This document shows positions 1 to 12,470 of a stretch of 64,000 bases of DNA, piece after piece (positions within the stretch are counted from its first letter, which is position 1; each line of letters starts with the position of its first letter). Both the position numbers and the translations under genes were made by a program. The notes beneath the pieces were generated by a model, which did no database searches, was not told the origin of the DNA, and saw nothing but the letters and a program-made list of their open reading frames with translations. Location of the stretch: the NCBI GenBank assembly GCA_030141605.1, contig JAQGDQ010000041.1, positions 126,001-190,000 on the forward strand. The letters run 5' to 3'. This stretch comes from Tubiluchus corallicola. Taxonomy: Eukaryota > Priapulida > Priapulimorpha > Priapulimorphida > Tubiluchidae.

Positions 1-1271
1 GCCCGTTATTTTTATGCCGTTCATGTTAAATGCTGGCGTTCATGAGTACCTAAATGTACTACCGTAGGCGTTGTTGTTGCTGTTGTCTTTGCCGTTTGCT
101 GTTGCTATTATGGTCATTAGTATTATTGATGGCATTATTGTTGTCAATATTGTCATCCTTTGCCGCTGCCATTGTTGTCACCGTACCAGGTAGCAGCATA
201 GAGCCCTCAGGGGAGAAGTATTGTTACTCCATTTATATTAGCTATCAATACTCTTTGAGCGCCATATCTTTTAAAATAACAATATTTTTAGCAATTAAAA
301 CTAGATTCTTTGACAGTAAACTGACAACCCAAATGGTTGCTTCTAACAGGTAGTGTGAAGTCAACAGGTTGTTGTTTAGAAGGAGTCATGAATTCATGTA
401 CGTAGTAATTGACCCTAAAATGTGGGAATACCAATAATTTCGAGGAACAGACGGGCACTTAATCAGTACTTGAGCAGATTTTTCACCGTTAATTTCCCGT
501 TAAAGCACACACATGTAGTACTCGCATACGTGAAAAGCAAAAGCAATGTTTGTTCCATGTAGCTATTGCCATCTACCGTGCAGAAACGTAAAGTAACTGC
601 AAATATTGTATTTTTCAACTACTATAGTGAAACTCTTTATGAAGCAATGTTGGTTTTGTTAATTTGTAAATAACTTGGCTCAACCAACAACTAGTCACTC
701 TGACACGTGTCTGATAAATATAATATTTTCTAAAATTCTGTGAGTAGTACATTTATTGCTTATCATCTAATCTTTCTATAAGAAATTATAAACATTGTAT
801 ACTATAATTAAACAATATTTACTTTTACATCACAAGAACTGTATTGATTTTTCAAATGACAGGTATCTTTTACTATAAAAACTAAAATTTTAAAGTGATG
901 GTATTTGACCTTGGCTTTATTAATCGGCATTCTACATTTCTGTTGTCAATCCGTCAAGAAAAACTAGATGGTGCTGCTGCCATCTATTGAGTAGTTAGAC
1001 AATTACTTGTACAGAAATATTTCTGTGATTTACTGTAATGTGATTACATAGTTTGGTGACTAACTGACTGCAAAACGCTAGGAAGGAAAAAAAGAAGCAA
1101 TGCAGTTCTAATTTCATTATTAGTATTCGTATGTACTACAGATTTGTGTAACTGCCACAACGTTTTCTTGGACTTTGAAGACTTTCAATGAAAACTTATG
1201 CCCACCTTTATCGTATGCAATATAATTTATAAAATTATAAAAACTGTTTATATACTTGTTTAAAAACAATG

Positions 1272-1325
<54 letters not shown>
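1272..1325. repeat. (CT)n microsatellite
   Basis: A nearly pure CT run of about 54 bp with one interruption (ttt) near its start. Confidence 0.95.
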
Positions 1326-1327
<2 letters not shown>

Positions 1328-2465
1328 ATAATGTCTGATTGCTTTTTTGCTTATCCGCTCGATCTGTATTTGATAGGAAATTAGTTCATTTTCGCGCACA
1401 AGTTAAATTTTCAGTTAATGTTTAATCAACACTGATGTACCGAGTATCATTAAAACCCAGAATCAGATTAACCTTAATTAACATTTTATGTACAGTGCAA
1501 TTATGAAAACTATTAACACACAACTAGTTGTTAAATTATTATTATTGAGCTTAATGTTATGCCTACGACGGTTGTTACAGTCAACATGACAAAGAAAAAT
1601 CCGAGGGCCATTATAGTAATTAAACACAGCGACTTCTAATTGTCTGAGACATTGAAACTAGCCTCCCTGTAAAATTTAATAAGAAACATCGGTTGTTTTA
1701 AGACAGAAAATAAAATATTCAATTTAACAGCACAATATCGTTCCGACGTCCGGTTGAGTTTTCGGATTTTTCCTTATATCAACTGATCAGCTTGTTAAGT
1801 GGCTTTTCCCTCATTTTTATTCAAGATTAACGCTTCGCTTTACATTGAAAATCAACTCTAATTGACGATAATTAGCCAAAAAGTCGAAGTTTATCGATAA
1901 TACAATCGACGTAATGATGTTTAGGTCAGCATCCGGCCGTGGGCTTTGTCAGGCAAGGAGACGATTTTTGGCAAAATGGTGAAAAACACGCACTCTTGTG
2001 AGAAACGAGGGAAATTGTGAAATGACGCTTGATTTTTGCATGCAGCAATCTTTATTCACAGCTGGGCGTTTATGATTATAAGGTATTTCCAATGACTAAC
2101 AGGCTTTTGAAAACCTCTTGATGTGATAACTGATATGGGGAGGAATTATTAAAAATCGGCAGGCATAAACAGATCGGTACCTAACGTGTAACGGATCAGA
2201 TGTTGAGGTGTCCAACCCCGGATGGGGGGTCAGGAGAACAAATTCCCGCGAGGTCAACGGGAAGGTGATCAACTGTTTTCTGTACGTTCACTAGATCGAC
2301 TTACCAGATATTGACTTAACGGCGATTGCTTATTGCATAGCTGAGTAATTTAGCAGAGTTGAATAGGTTATTGCGGACCTTTGTGACAGCTTTTGCTCAC
2401 TCTCTTTTCTCGCTGTGTATCTAACTGTTTATCCATCTAACTATCTGCTTGCCTGTCTGTCTGTT

Positions 2466-2490
2466 TCTCTCTCTCTCTCTCTCTCTCACA

Positions 2491-2534
<44 letters not shown>

Positions 2535-2546
2535 CTCTCTCTCTCT
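2466..2546. repeat. (CT)n microsatellite with CA and CG interruptions
   Basis: A CT dinucleotide array interrupted by cacaca near 2488 and a single CG near 2531. It creates SLSLSL and RERERE ORFs on the two strands that are not genes. Confidence 0.95.
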
Positions 2547-4507
2547 TTTGTGTCCTCTTTTCCGCTTCTATTGTGTTTCGTCAAATTTTGCGTGAGAACC
2601 CTTGACGGAGCTCGGCTTTTCTTTTCTAATTCATATCTTTTAGATATTAAACTTAAATTAGCTGGTAACATGATAGTAAAATAAGAGCCTATCAAGTTAT
2701 CAACATTTTGGTCCGCTTATTAAAGTATCAGCATCCGTTTGATTGTGCAACATTAATAAGCTAAAGGGATAAAGCAGACAGGATTTCTCTGATAAAGTGC
2801 AGTAATCACACGAATTAATACATTATATGAGAATAATAATAACAATGATATCGGCGTATCAACATTGTCACTAAAGTTCGCATAGATTTGCGGAAATCTT
2901 TGCCACCTGCCTTAGGGAATAGTCAGATTAAAATGGGACATCCGGTAACGGCGCTGGCAACGGCAAAATGATAACTGGTTTCAGTGGATTTGTCAATCAG
3001 GTAAATATTTTATGCTATGCCTGGAACTTTGGGGGAAATTCTCTTAGTATCAAAACTCTTAGTAAGTTATTGTATAATTGTGTTAAAATAATTTTAGCAT
3101 AATAAAATTGCTCCCCCCAGGCTTGCCGTTATCTTCGCATGTAATCATATTTTTTCAATTGTATAGCTGAATTGTTAGCGTGTTATCCAGCCTTCCACAA
3201 AACTAAGCTTAATAAGCTTTATAGGCCTAGTCCAGGACTTTAATTAATGAGTTCAGAATTTTACGGTTAAAATAAAAACAGTTTTGTGATGTGAGAAAAT
3301 ATTTCATGCTGGTACTGTCTGCATAAGGCGCGTGACCTGCTCATTATGTCATTAACGGCAATTAACGAATTATACGGCTTTCAAAAAGAGATGCACATTT
3401 TTATGACACTATATTTAACCCCTATAATTACAAAAACGTTTATCACCTAAAAGACCTTTACAAGCTTCAACTTTTAATACCTATTGTAATTTCTTTGTTT
3501 TACTTACAACATTTTATTTTAAATATTTGCTCTAAATAAGAAACAAAAGTCAAATTGCTATTGTAGAAAAATACAGCGGATGTCTGATATTCAGACAGTT
3601 TCATTTTTACGATTTGTTCACATAACTGTTTGGACTTTTCTTTTGAATAACAACTTTACCTTTTTACTTAAATCGATTTTCTCATTCGATTACCTTTTTA
3701 TTTTAAAAACAAGAGACTTTGAAATATTTTGAAATGTTTAAAGACATGCATAACGTTTCGTCGTTCGTTCAATGCCTTACAATAAAATTTCAATTCAGAC
3801 CTTAAAGATTTTTGAAAGCACCAAACCATCATATCGCGCCAGAAAGCCTATATTGTACTTGTAGACCTGCTATTTAAATATTTTTTTATTAATTGTTTAA
3901 TAAGTAAACCTGGAGGTCTACTGTCTACATAACATTGTTTACTTGCGGATTATTTGATTTAAGTTTAAGAAGTTCATCGTTTAAGAACGTTAGAAAACTA
4001 CGCGTCATAAAATCTGCTGCGACAACGAATTATTTTAATTAAGATTCCAGCAGCTGAATCCCCCACCACGTCGCGCGGCAACTGTAATACTGGGTGGTAC
4101 CAAATTTGGACATTATCAACGTGTGTGTACAGGTTAGAGGTGGAAACTGACTTCATTACCGTATATCACAATGGCAAACAATAACCCATTGTGGACGGAG
4201 GGACGAATGCATATGGCATGAGTAAGCTAACACGTTACATTAGCAAAAGACAAATGTTTTGTAAAATTGGAGAGCTTTGGTGTAATTGCGTGTAAGCACA
4301 ATGGTAGGTAGTTCAGGAAAACCTGGTCACGCTGATCTCACAAGAAACCGCTTTACTTTCAACTTGCCGATTCAATTACATCGATTCAGAAACTGGTGAT
4401 GAACAATTAACAAAATTCAGCCACAGCAAAGGACTAATAACCAATTAAATCAAATTTGCTGCTTAATAAATGTGCAAGTTAACTGCTAACTGATATAGTT
4501 ACAAGTT

Positions 4508-4830
4508 TGATTTATTTGTTTATTTATTTAATCATTTATTTATAAAAAAATAAATTTTATTTTTTATTTATTTATTTATGTATTTATTTAGGCATTTGTT
4601 TGTTTATTTATTTCTTTATTTATCTATTTATTTATTTTGTTATTTACCTTTTCATTTATTCCCTCACTCAGTTCATCTATTCACCTCATCCATCAGTTCA
4701 TTCCTTCGTGCATTTTTTCATTTATTAATTATTTATTTGTTTGTTTACTCGTTTATTTGCTTATTCAATTTAGGTATTAATTTATTTAATAATTATTCGT
4801 TTACTCATTCTTTCGTTCTCCTATCCATTC
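4508..4830. repeat. Degenerate TTTA/TTCA tetranucleotide repeat
   Basis: A long impure run of ttta/attt words that grades into ttca/ttcg words. It yields a spurious plus-strand ORF rich in Leu, Phe, Ile and Tyr. The impurity suggests an old array. Confidence 0.85.
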
Positions 4831-5298
4831 AATTATTTATTCACTATAAAAATTACAAATCAAAGAAACAGATTTCCGTGACTCTCTTAGTAATAAAATT
4901 GTGTTAGTACGATTTGTTAAACAGACAACATCACTGTTACGTGCCAGTTAACGATTCAAACAAAAAATGATTATTTGAACTCTAATAACAAATGAAAGAA
5001 ACATATTATCCTTGAATATGATAATCACTAAGGTGAAAATCTAGAGATTCAAATTAATTTAAAATCACGGTAGGGAGCTCTACCGATCAAGTGGCTAGAT
5101 AAGACCATTATTAGCATGTGTAATTAACTTTTCATCTGATCAGCCGATCAAGTGTCACAGAGGCCGCTATCTGATCAAAATCAACTTAGCGGGAAGCTAC
5201 GGAAAGAACAGGATTAAACTGAAAGGTGTTAAAGGGGTATAGGCATATATACACAGCCACTAGCCGAGTACATGAAATGTGCGATAAAAGCGAGCAGA

Positions 5299-5409
<111 letters not shown>

Positions 5410-5951
5410 AGCGAAGCACGTTTTGGCAAAAGGAAAAATAAAGTAGACGCTGTTACAAAGCAATAATATTCCAATGTTCATTGAAAATAATAATCAGCAA
5501 TAGTATTTCGAATTACATTAAAAATGTACACTGAATACCGAAATCCTAAACAAAAAATGCTACAAAAGTAAGCATGGTATTTCAAAGTACTTCAGTTTAT
5601 GTGACTTCAGTTTATGTACTACATTAGATTTCAGTACTTCACTAGAGTTTATGCAGCATCACAATAACGACAAGTTTTGACCAATAAAAATATTCAACAA
5701 AGTTGTCTTTAGCGCTTTTTGCATATGTTTCGGCCCAAACAAACCACACATTACCCCCAAATTATTATTCTTTACGTTCAAGTGAAACAAGACAACTATA
5801 AGTAACCAGATTAGTAATGGAAAGTCAAAAGTATGTTAGGAAATGGTAGAGCTGAAGTATGAAGACTACAGCGAATTTCAAATTTAAAATGTTGCACCGA
5901 TAAGGGCGTCTGCGCACCCTCAACCTCCTCCAGGAAACTCAGAAAAGCCTT

Positions 5952-6275
5952 TTAAGGAAGCCAGTAAGATGTAATCGCTTCTTCTCCTACAATATTGACA
6001 CAGGTTTTGATACAGAAAATGATGTTATCTCCAGTCGGAAAATCACAATGTATGTATTTAGTATGATTACCTGGTATAAAGTTTGTTTGGCATGCTTTGC
6101 AAACACTAGCCAATGCTACGAGAAAAAGTCGCTTGGGGTGACCAGATCCAGTACAAGAGTCGCCGCGAAAAGCGCAACCTACTGATAAGAAAAAGAAACT
6201 TACAAGTAAAAATGTATTATAACGATGTAAATGCAAATGTAAATGTATTAAAGGTAATGAAAATTCAACAAACAA
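5952..6275 (-). CDS. Hypothetical small cysteine-rich secreted protein (weak candidate)
   Basis: A 107-residue ORF starting at ATG. About 20 hydrophobic residues (roughly 19-34) resemble a secretion signal. Seven cysteines follow, two of them close together (VCKAC), along with a possible dibasic site (HPKR) and one N-glycosylation sequon (NHT). A good acceptor (polypyrimidine tract plus CAG, about 6184) and a donor (CAG|GTAATC, about 6070) also lie inside it, so part of the ORF could instead be an internal exon of an unseen gene. I recognise no family. It may be a chance ORF, since nothing else nearby supports a gene. Confidence 0.17.
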   Translation of the reverse strand: MFVEFSLPLIHLHLHLHRYNTFLLVSFFFLSVGCAFRGDSCTGSGHPKRLFLVALASVCKACQTNFIPGNHTKYIHCDFPTGDNIIFCIKTCVNIVGEEAITSYWLP

Positions 6276-7039
6276 TTTAAAACATATTTACGTAATTTTT
6301 CATAACTGAAATCAGTAAAGGAAAACACCAGTTGTAAATTCGAACCTGTCCTTGACTGGGAATATCCTTATTAACACGTGATTTAATCTTCGATCAAGGG
6401 CGCGCAAAATATAAGTAAATAAACGCTTAAACAAAGCAGGCATGCTTAAGACAAAAGCTGCAGACGCCATGGCACCTGTATCACGTGACAAGTCACGTGT
6501 CGGCTCTTCACAAATGTTAGATTCGTAAATGTTAGATATTAGTTCTCACCGTAGGCCGGTGCAATTTTCAAATAAACGTGACATTTGTAATTCGAGTCAC
6601 GGTCCGAAGATTTGAGCTCAAGTGCCCTTTCAGTTCTCTCGGCAAAATGGTCAAGCTTGCATGCATATATGCTTGGTTTGTCCTGAAAAAAGAACGAGTT
6701 ACCATCTGCCGCAGTGCTTAAAAAAGCTCATTAAGCTGCCTTTGTGGTTAGCCGGTGAAAGCTGAACACCTTTTTTGTTCAAACAGCTTGGCTCATTAAA
6801 AACCATATTTCCTGCATATTTAAAACTTCGAGTTACTTATGGACTTCTGTATAAACAATATTGGATGTTATTTTTCTAATTGTATAGAAATTAGTTCATT
6901 GGAATACATTGATAATGGGTTAAAGATCAATAGTACTGAATAATTCATGTATGCGGCTGACCCTAGTGGAAATGATAGTGCTTTTTGTGCAACAAGTAAG
7001 CATTATTTAATGAAAAAATAAATAAGTAATTCGAGTAAT
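6276..7039. other. Non-coding stretch
   Basis: AT-rich sequence with no gene seen. Two CACGTG-containing words sit 14 bp apart at about 6483 and 6497. A B-box-like word on the minus strand (about 6340) lacks a matching A box. Confidence 0.5.
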
Positions 7040-7525
7040 GACTGAATGCATGAATGCATGAATGAATGAATGAATAAATAAATAAATAAATGAGTGAAAA
7101 AATTAATCAATCAATCAACGAACGAATGAATAAATGACTGAATGAATGAATGAATGAATGAATGAATGAATGAATGAATGAATGAATGAATGAATGAATG
7201 AATGAATGAATGAATGAATGAATGAATGAATGAATGAATGAATGAATGAATGAATGAATGAATGAATGAATGAATGAATGAATGAATGAAGAAAGGAAAT
7301 TGAATGAATGAATGAAGGAAGGACTGAATGAATGAATGAATACTGACTGACTGACTGACTAACTGACTGAATGACTGACTGAATGAATGAATGAATGAAT
7401 GAATGAATGAATGAATGAATGAATGAATGAATGAATGAATGAATGAATGAATGAATGAATGAATGAATGAATGAATGAATGAATGAATGAATGAATGAAT
7501 GAATGAATGAATGAATGAATGAAGA
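7040..7525. repeat. (GAAT)n microsatellite, two long arrays
   Basis: Two long tracts of GAAT/TGAA repeats (about 7136-7290 and 7380-7521) separated by gaaagg, ggactg and gact variants. They are flanked by older gaat/aata words from 7040. The minus-strand FIHSFIHS ORFs of up to 149 codons are repeat translations. Confidence 0.95.
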
Positions 7526-8539
7526 AAGGAAGATAGAAGTGAAGGAAAAATTGATAACAAAGAAAGGATAATAGAGACAAACAGGGATAAAAAAGAGAGA
7601 AAAAATAATTAAATTTGAACAGGCGACCCTTTTACGTATGATGTCAAAGCAAAGAAACTAGTAAAAAGATCTATTATTAACAATATGAATAACTAAAAAA
7701 TTAGACTACACAAATAAGAAGATGAATAAAAAGAGGTAAACAAAACGTACAACGTAGATTATTGGACCAAGTGACTATTAATGATTAAATACTTCTAAAA
7801 GTAAAAAATAAACAAGTGGAAAATTAATAAGATGCAAATGATCAAAAATGAACTAAAATTCACTCTGTCTCAATTTTCTGTCATTCCAAGTTTACCCTTC
7901 TGTAGACTACGTCGCTAATGACCTCTGCCAAGGAGAAGATAAGGGCATAGTTTAGAGGAAAAACAGATTTAATACAAGCCAACCCTTGAATCCATTTAGA
8001 GGCTTTTATCGGGAACCATTCAGATGCATTTCACCAGTCGCTTTTAAACTGTGCCTTAACAATATGAGCAACCTAAATATGAATGTTTTATGGAGGCGTA
8101 TTGATAATTTTCATAAATATTTAATGATATTATCTCGTTTTACAAAAGCTAATGTATCTTGCAATGTGAATGGGCAATCAAAGTAAATTGTATATGCCTA
8201 GATATAACTGCTGGTCAAAGGGCAACACTAAGCTAAGTAATTTCGTCCATATCTATTTGATGAATTCTGAATGGAGTAGTGGTTTATCCTACGCTGTTAT
8301 TGTGAAACATTTATAGCTAAACTAATAGGTGTCATTGTAGCAGCTGGATCAAGTAATGGAGGACAAAAAACCCATTTAGAGGTTTAATGTTGTTAGTAAG
8401 CTTTTAGCTGTAACGTGAGAAGAGTTTTGCCGACAAAAAAGCTTTGAAATTTCATTTAAAAGGTCTTTGTATTACCCGACCTTTAAAATAGAAAAAAAGC
8501 TAAATTTTTTGCCTGCTTTCTTACCATGTCTATCTGTCT

Positions 8540-8720
8540 AGCTAATAACTAACTAGTCAGCTAACTAACCAACAAACCAGCCAACCATGCAAGTAACTAA
8601 CCAACTGACTGACTGACTGACTAACCGACCGACCGACCGACCAACTGACTGACTGATTGACTGACTAGTTAACTAATAACCAAACTGCTGACTAAGTAAC
8701 TAATTACTAACCAACCAATC
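8540..8720. repeat. Degenerate GACT/ACCG/ACCA tetranucleotide repeat
   Basis: Tetranucleotide words drift from ctaa and acca to gact, then accg, then gact again. Pure stretches are 16-20 bp long. Confidence 0.85.
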
Positions 8721-8886
8721 AACTAATCCGGCAATCAAACGGCCGACAAACCAATGAACAGACCCACCTATTACAAACTACGTAGTGCGATCTACCTACC
8801 TAGCCATTAACCTAGCTAACTAACTGCATAATAAATAAATCGTTTCTTACATTCCTAAAACTTTTCGTCGTTTCTCCTCTAGGCAT

Positions 8887-8970
8887 TGCATGCACAAAAT
8901 TTCAGTCGCATTCACAAGCAGCCTATCTGTCGCATGCACGCATAGCATCTCAGTCGCACGCACAAGCACT
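8887..8970. repeat. Two-copy tandem repeat, about 47 bp
   Basis: The words gcatgcac, tcagtcgca and cacaagca occur in the same order in two adjacent copies (starting near 8887 and 8932), with divergence between them. Confidence 0.6.
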
Positions 8971-10239
8971 ATTAATGTAATTAAATTAGCTTATTATCTT
9001 CACAAGCGGTTTCCAGCCAATACAATATGCCAGCGCAAATAGAAAGGTTTTATACAAGCAGTTTAGTTGTACATAATTTATCAGTTCTGTAATAGAAATT
9101 GATTTGCGGTGTTTAAAATTCTGTCCTATGTAAATTTGCGCCTGCTTCCCGTTTATTATTTATCCGATTATTAATAGAAGCTGCAGTGCAGCTAGCATCT
9201 CGGGCGTTGCTAAGATATATCTGAGACGACACGGTTAATATTATCATTATTATTGTACCTGTATGTTTATGAGAACTCGAATATAACACCGTAAAAATTA
9301 TAAGTGCTGACATAAGTAAAATGTCGTTCTTCAACATTTTAAGTGATAAGGTTAAAAAGCATTTATTCTGTATAAGTTCTAGTGTGAGTTAAAAGTGTCA
9401 GTTAAATATATTAATACACTACAAATCTGTTAAGAAGCGCGCTATATTGCAAAACACCACAAGCAGTTAAGACGCCTGACTTTATGCGACATCTAGCGAT
9501 GAGCAATTAGCATAATTTCTTATTGCTGCATCTATGATCGAGGAAAACATAAAAGGAATATGATTTTGTATCATTTCCATTAATTAGTTGCTGATGATTA
9601 CATATTAGTTTAAGAACGTGACTAACGGCTGGCGAGCGACGTCACACCTGGGGAAAACTTCTAATTGGAAAGCCCTTCTATAAGCATTTTGCAAAAGTCA
9701 AATTTGAAACACGGCACCGCTTTGAGACAGCGACAATAACCACAAAAACTCGGCAAAAATAAGATCACAACTTCAAATTTTGAGTTTATTGTTCAGACTA
9801 ATACGTTACTTGGCGAAGGTGCCCTTAACGTCACGCTGCGTAAATTGAATGTGTTCTGCTCATCACTTACAACGTATTTTCTGTGTAGGGCATTATCAGA
9901 TGCTGGCGATATTAGCCATCTAAATATGGACCGTCCGTCGCCGCCGAAAACAGGCGACACCAAAAAACCAACTAAATTAAGCTACCACAGTAACAATATC
10001 TTAACGTAAACGTTCTTTCACAATGCTGCTTGTTTTTCAATATTTTATGCCATAGATTATTTTTAGCTACGGCCTGCATCAGGTACTGTTTTCCGTTAAC
10101 CAAATTTTGGACCGTTTGTGGTACTATTTCATGAATTAAATGCAGGCACAAGTACTCGAAGTAAAAACAGCATGACCGTAAGTGACCGTGTCTTGGTGAG
10201 ATAATTTCCTCGCTTAAACACCAGAGCAAATCACTATAT

Positions 10240-10312
10240 GCGTGTGATTCGAACTAGCGATCTTTTGAATACTGACCACACAAATACTTAAACGGTTAAG
10301 CCAATGGATTTG
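10240..10312 (-). repeat. tRNA-like SINE relic
   Basis: On the minus strand an A-box-like sequence (TGGCTTAACCGTTTAAG) is followed about 33 bases later by a B box (AGTTCGAATC), the spacing of a tRNA-type internal Pol III promoter. The acceptor stem does not pair convincingly, so this is more likely a SINE head or tRNA pseudogene than a working tRNA. Confidence 0.45.
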
Positions 10313-10529
10313 AAAAATCACTATAATCGCAGTTTCCTGGAAGCAAGCAGTATACTGTATAGTTGTTGCATTGAAAGTTTTGTTAGTGTAAATTTCTCTC
10401 TTTGGCAACTGCAACTGAATGGACTGTGTTTAAATAAACAAAGCGAATAGGCACGATTCCCAGCAGCACTAGGTCCTTCAAACAATGGGAGAAATTCACG
10501 TGCATAAAACTGCGCGCACACTAGCAAGT

Positions 10530-11230
10530 TAGGCCCATTCCACAGTGAGGACGAGCGGCAAAATTCATCGTGCACTTTTTCGTGAGGAATTCTGCCGCCA
10601 GCTAGAAGACTTCTATGCGTCCTCCTCGTGAGGAATTTTGCCGCATGCTAGAAATACTGAATGTTCCATTTTCGTGACGAATCCTCGCGGAATTCAGTCT
10701 TAAATTTAACTCCTGGACTACTTCTTTCTTATTTAACGAACAGCAATTAACACACTTCAGCACAAAATTATAATATTTAGTCTCTCTTTTAACAGACTGA
10801 CGATTTTATGTTTTACTAATTCAACATCGATGGCTATATTCGTGAAAAAGAAAAATAACGCACGCTTATATTTATTTTATATGTGTATATTTCCAGATTT
10901 TGAAGTGGTTAGTAGGACTTTACTAAAGAAAAAACAAACAAGCAAACAGGTCTGACATTACATTGACTAACATTGTTAATGATACCTTGTAATAATTGTA
11001 TATTATAACGGCAAGTATAACTTAATTTAGACATGATTATACAGTATAAAACTTACAAAGTAGCTGCAACTATCTGGACGCGCGGAAAACCGCGCGGTTT
11101 CACTGTGAAATGAACTTTCTTGTTGCATGGGATTTCGAGAAAAAATCGGAAATTTTCCAAATATTTTCTGATTTTCTGACAGCAATTCCTTGCGTCATTT
11201 TCCTTGCCTCCTCGGTGTGAAATGGGCCTT
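10530..11230. mobile_element. MITE-like element with about 21-bp imperfect inverted ends
   Basis: The left end reads AGGCCCATTCCACAGTGAGGA (10531-10551), and its near reverse complement lies at 11209-11229 (3 differences over 21 bases). Subterminal words of the form gtgaggaatt-tgccgc repeat at about 10580 and 10630, with an inverted partner at about 10555. A perfect 14-bp palindrome AAACCGCGCGGTTT lies near the right end. There is no transposase ORF and no clear target duplication. I cannot assign a superfamily. Confidence 0.55.
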
Positions 11231-12074
11231 GCTCTTGCGACTGAATCTGTCGAATCTGCGGTCCAAACAATAAGGCAACATTTTACATTTACCCTCATAC
11301 AAAAACATTAACTGAGACACTTCGGCTAGTTTAAGAAATGATAACTTTATTGCACGATATGTTAATAATTTTTATCGTCGCTATTAAGAAATTCACAACA
11401 AAAACTAAACTAAAATGTCACAACACGGGTATATTTACAAAGGTGCTGCTGCATCACTGGTCAAATAGATAAAACAACATTATAACAGTGGTTAAGCTTT
11501 AAGAGTATTTAATTCTACGTGAAAACCTTTCTGATCCCTGCTTAACACAATATAGTCTGTGCCAATCTGATTAAGAATAAATGGTTTGAATGGTTGGTCT
11601 TCAAGCTAATAAAGATATAAGCTGAAATCAAAATAAAATTGAAGTTTAAGCTGTGAACAGAACGGGACAGCCATTTTAATTTGATTCGTGATGCTTAACA
11701 GAAATCATCTTCCTACCTATATATTTTTCTGCCTAGCTTCAGGATTTGATGGGATTATAATGGTACAATCGAGCTTAGCTCGTTGATAAAACACTTGTGA
11801 AATTTGGTAATCGTGTGTTATAATAGCGGACGATTAGGAAATGTTTATTTAAAAAGTTGAGTTCAGTTTAACAAACGTTTTCTCACTTTTCTGTTATTGA
11901 ACGCACAGAGTCTTAAACACGAAATCTAAGGAGTTAAATTGTGGATTTCAAAGAGTTCAAAACTGCTGACACAATTGTGTAGTGTCTAAAATTTTTCATG
12001 TACATATAAAATTTAATTGTACACTGCGCTACACTGTACTTTGAAAACAAACGACTTAGCAAACTGCTGAGTCA
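11231..12074. other. Non-coding stretch
   Basis: AT-rich sequence in which I see no gene, repeat or structured element. Confidence 0.5.
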
Positions 12075-12116
12075 AAGAAAGAAAGAAAAAAAGAAAGAAA
12101 GAAGGAAAGAAAGAAA

Positions 12117-12206
<90 letters not shown>

Positions 12207-12470
12207 ATGAATGAATGAATGAATGAATGAATGAATGAATGAATGAATCAATGAATGAATGATTGAATGAATGAATGAATGAATGAATGAATGAATGAAT
12301 GAATGAAATGAATGAATGAATGAATGAATGAATGAATGAATGAATGAATGAATGAATGAATGAATGAATGAATGAATGAATGAATGAATGAACGAACGAA
12401 CGAACGAACGAACGAACGAACGAACGAACGAACGAACGAACGAACGAACGAACGAACGAATGAATGGATA
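12075..12470. repeat. Serial tetranucleotide array (GAAA)n-(GAAT)n-(GAAC)n
   Basis: Three consecutive arrays keep the same register but change one base: GAAA (about 12076-12206), GAAT (12206-12392) and GAAC (12393-12462). A short GACA run follows near 12480. Minus-strand ORFs encoding FLSF, FIHS and FVRS repeats, up to 188 codons, are translations of the array. Confidence 0.95.

Larger units (their letters stand above)
7526..10529. other. Non-coding stretch between microsatellites and a TIR element
   Basis: No gene is recognised. It holds a GACT/ACCA degenerate repeat, a two-copy minisatellite and a tRNA-like relic, each listed separately. The short ORFs have no recognisable content. Confidence 0.5.

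Noticed and set aside
7111-7580. Long minus-strand ORFs with FIHSFIHS repeats
   Set aside because: They are translations of the GAAT microsatellite; all frames stay open because the 4-bp unit contains no stop in that register.
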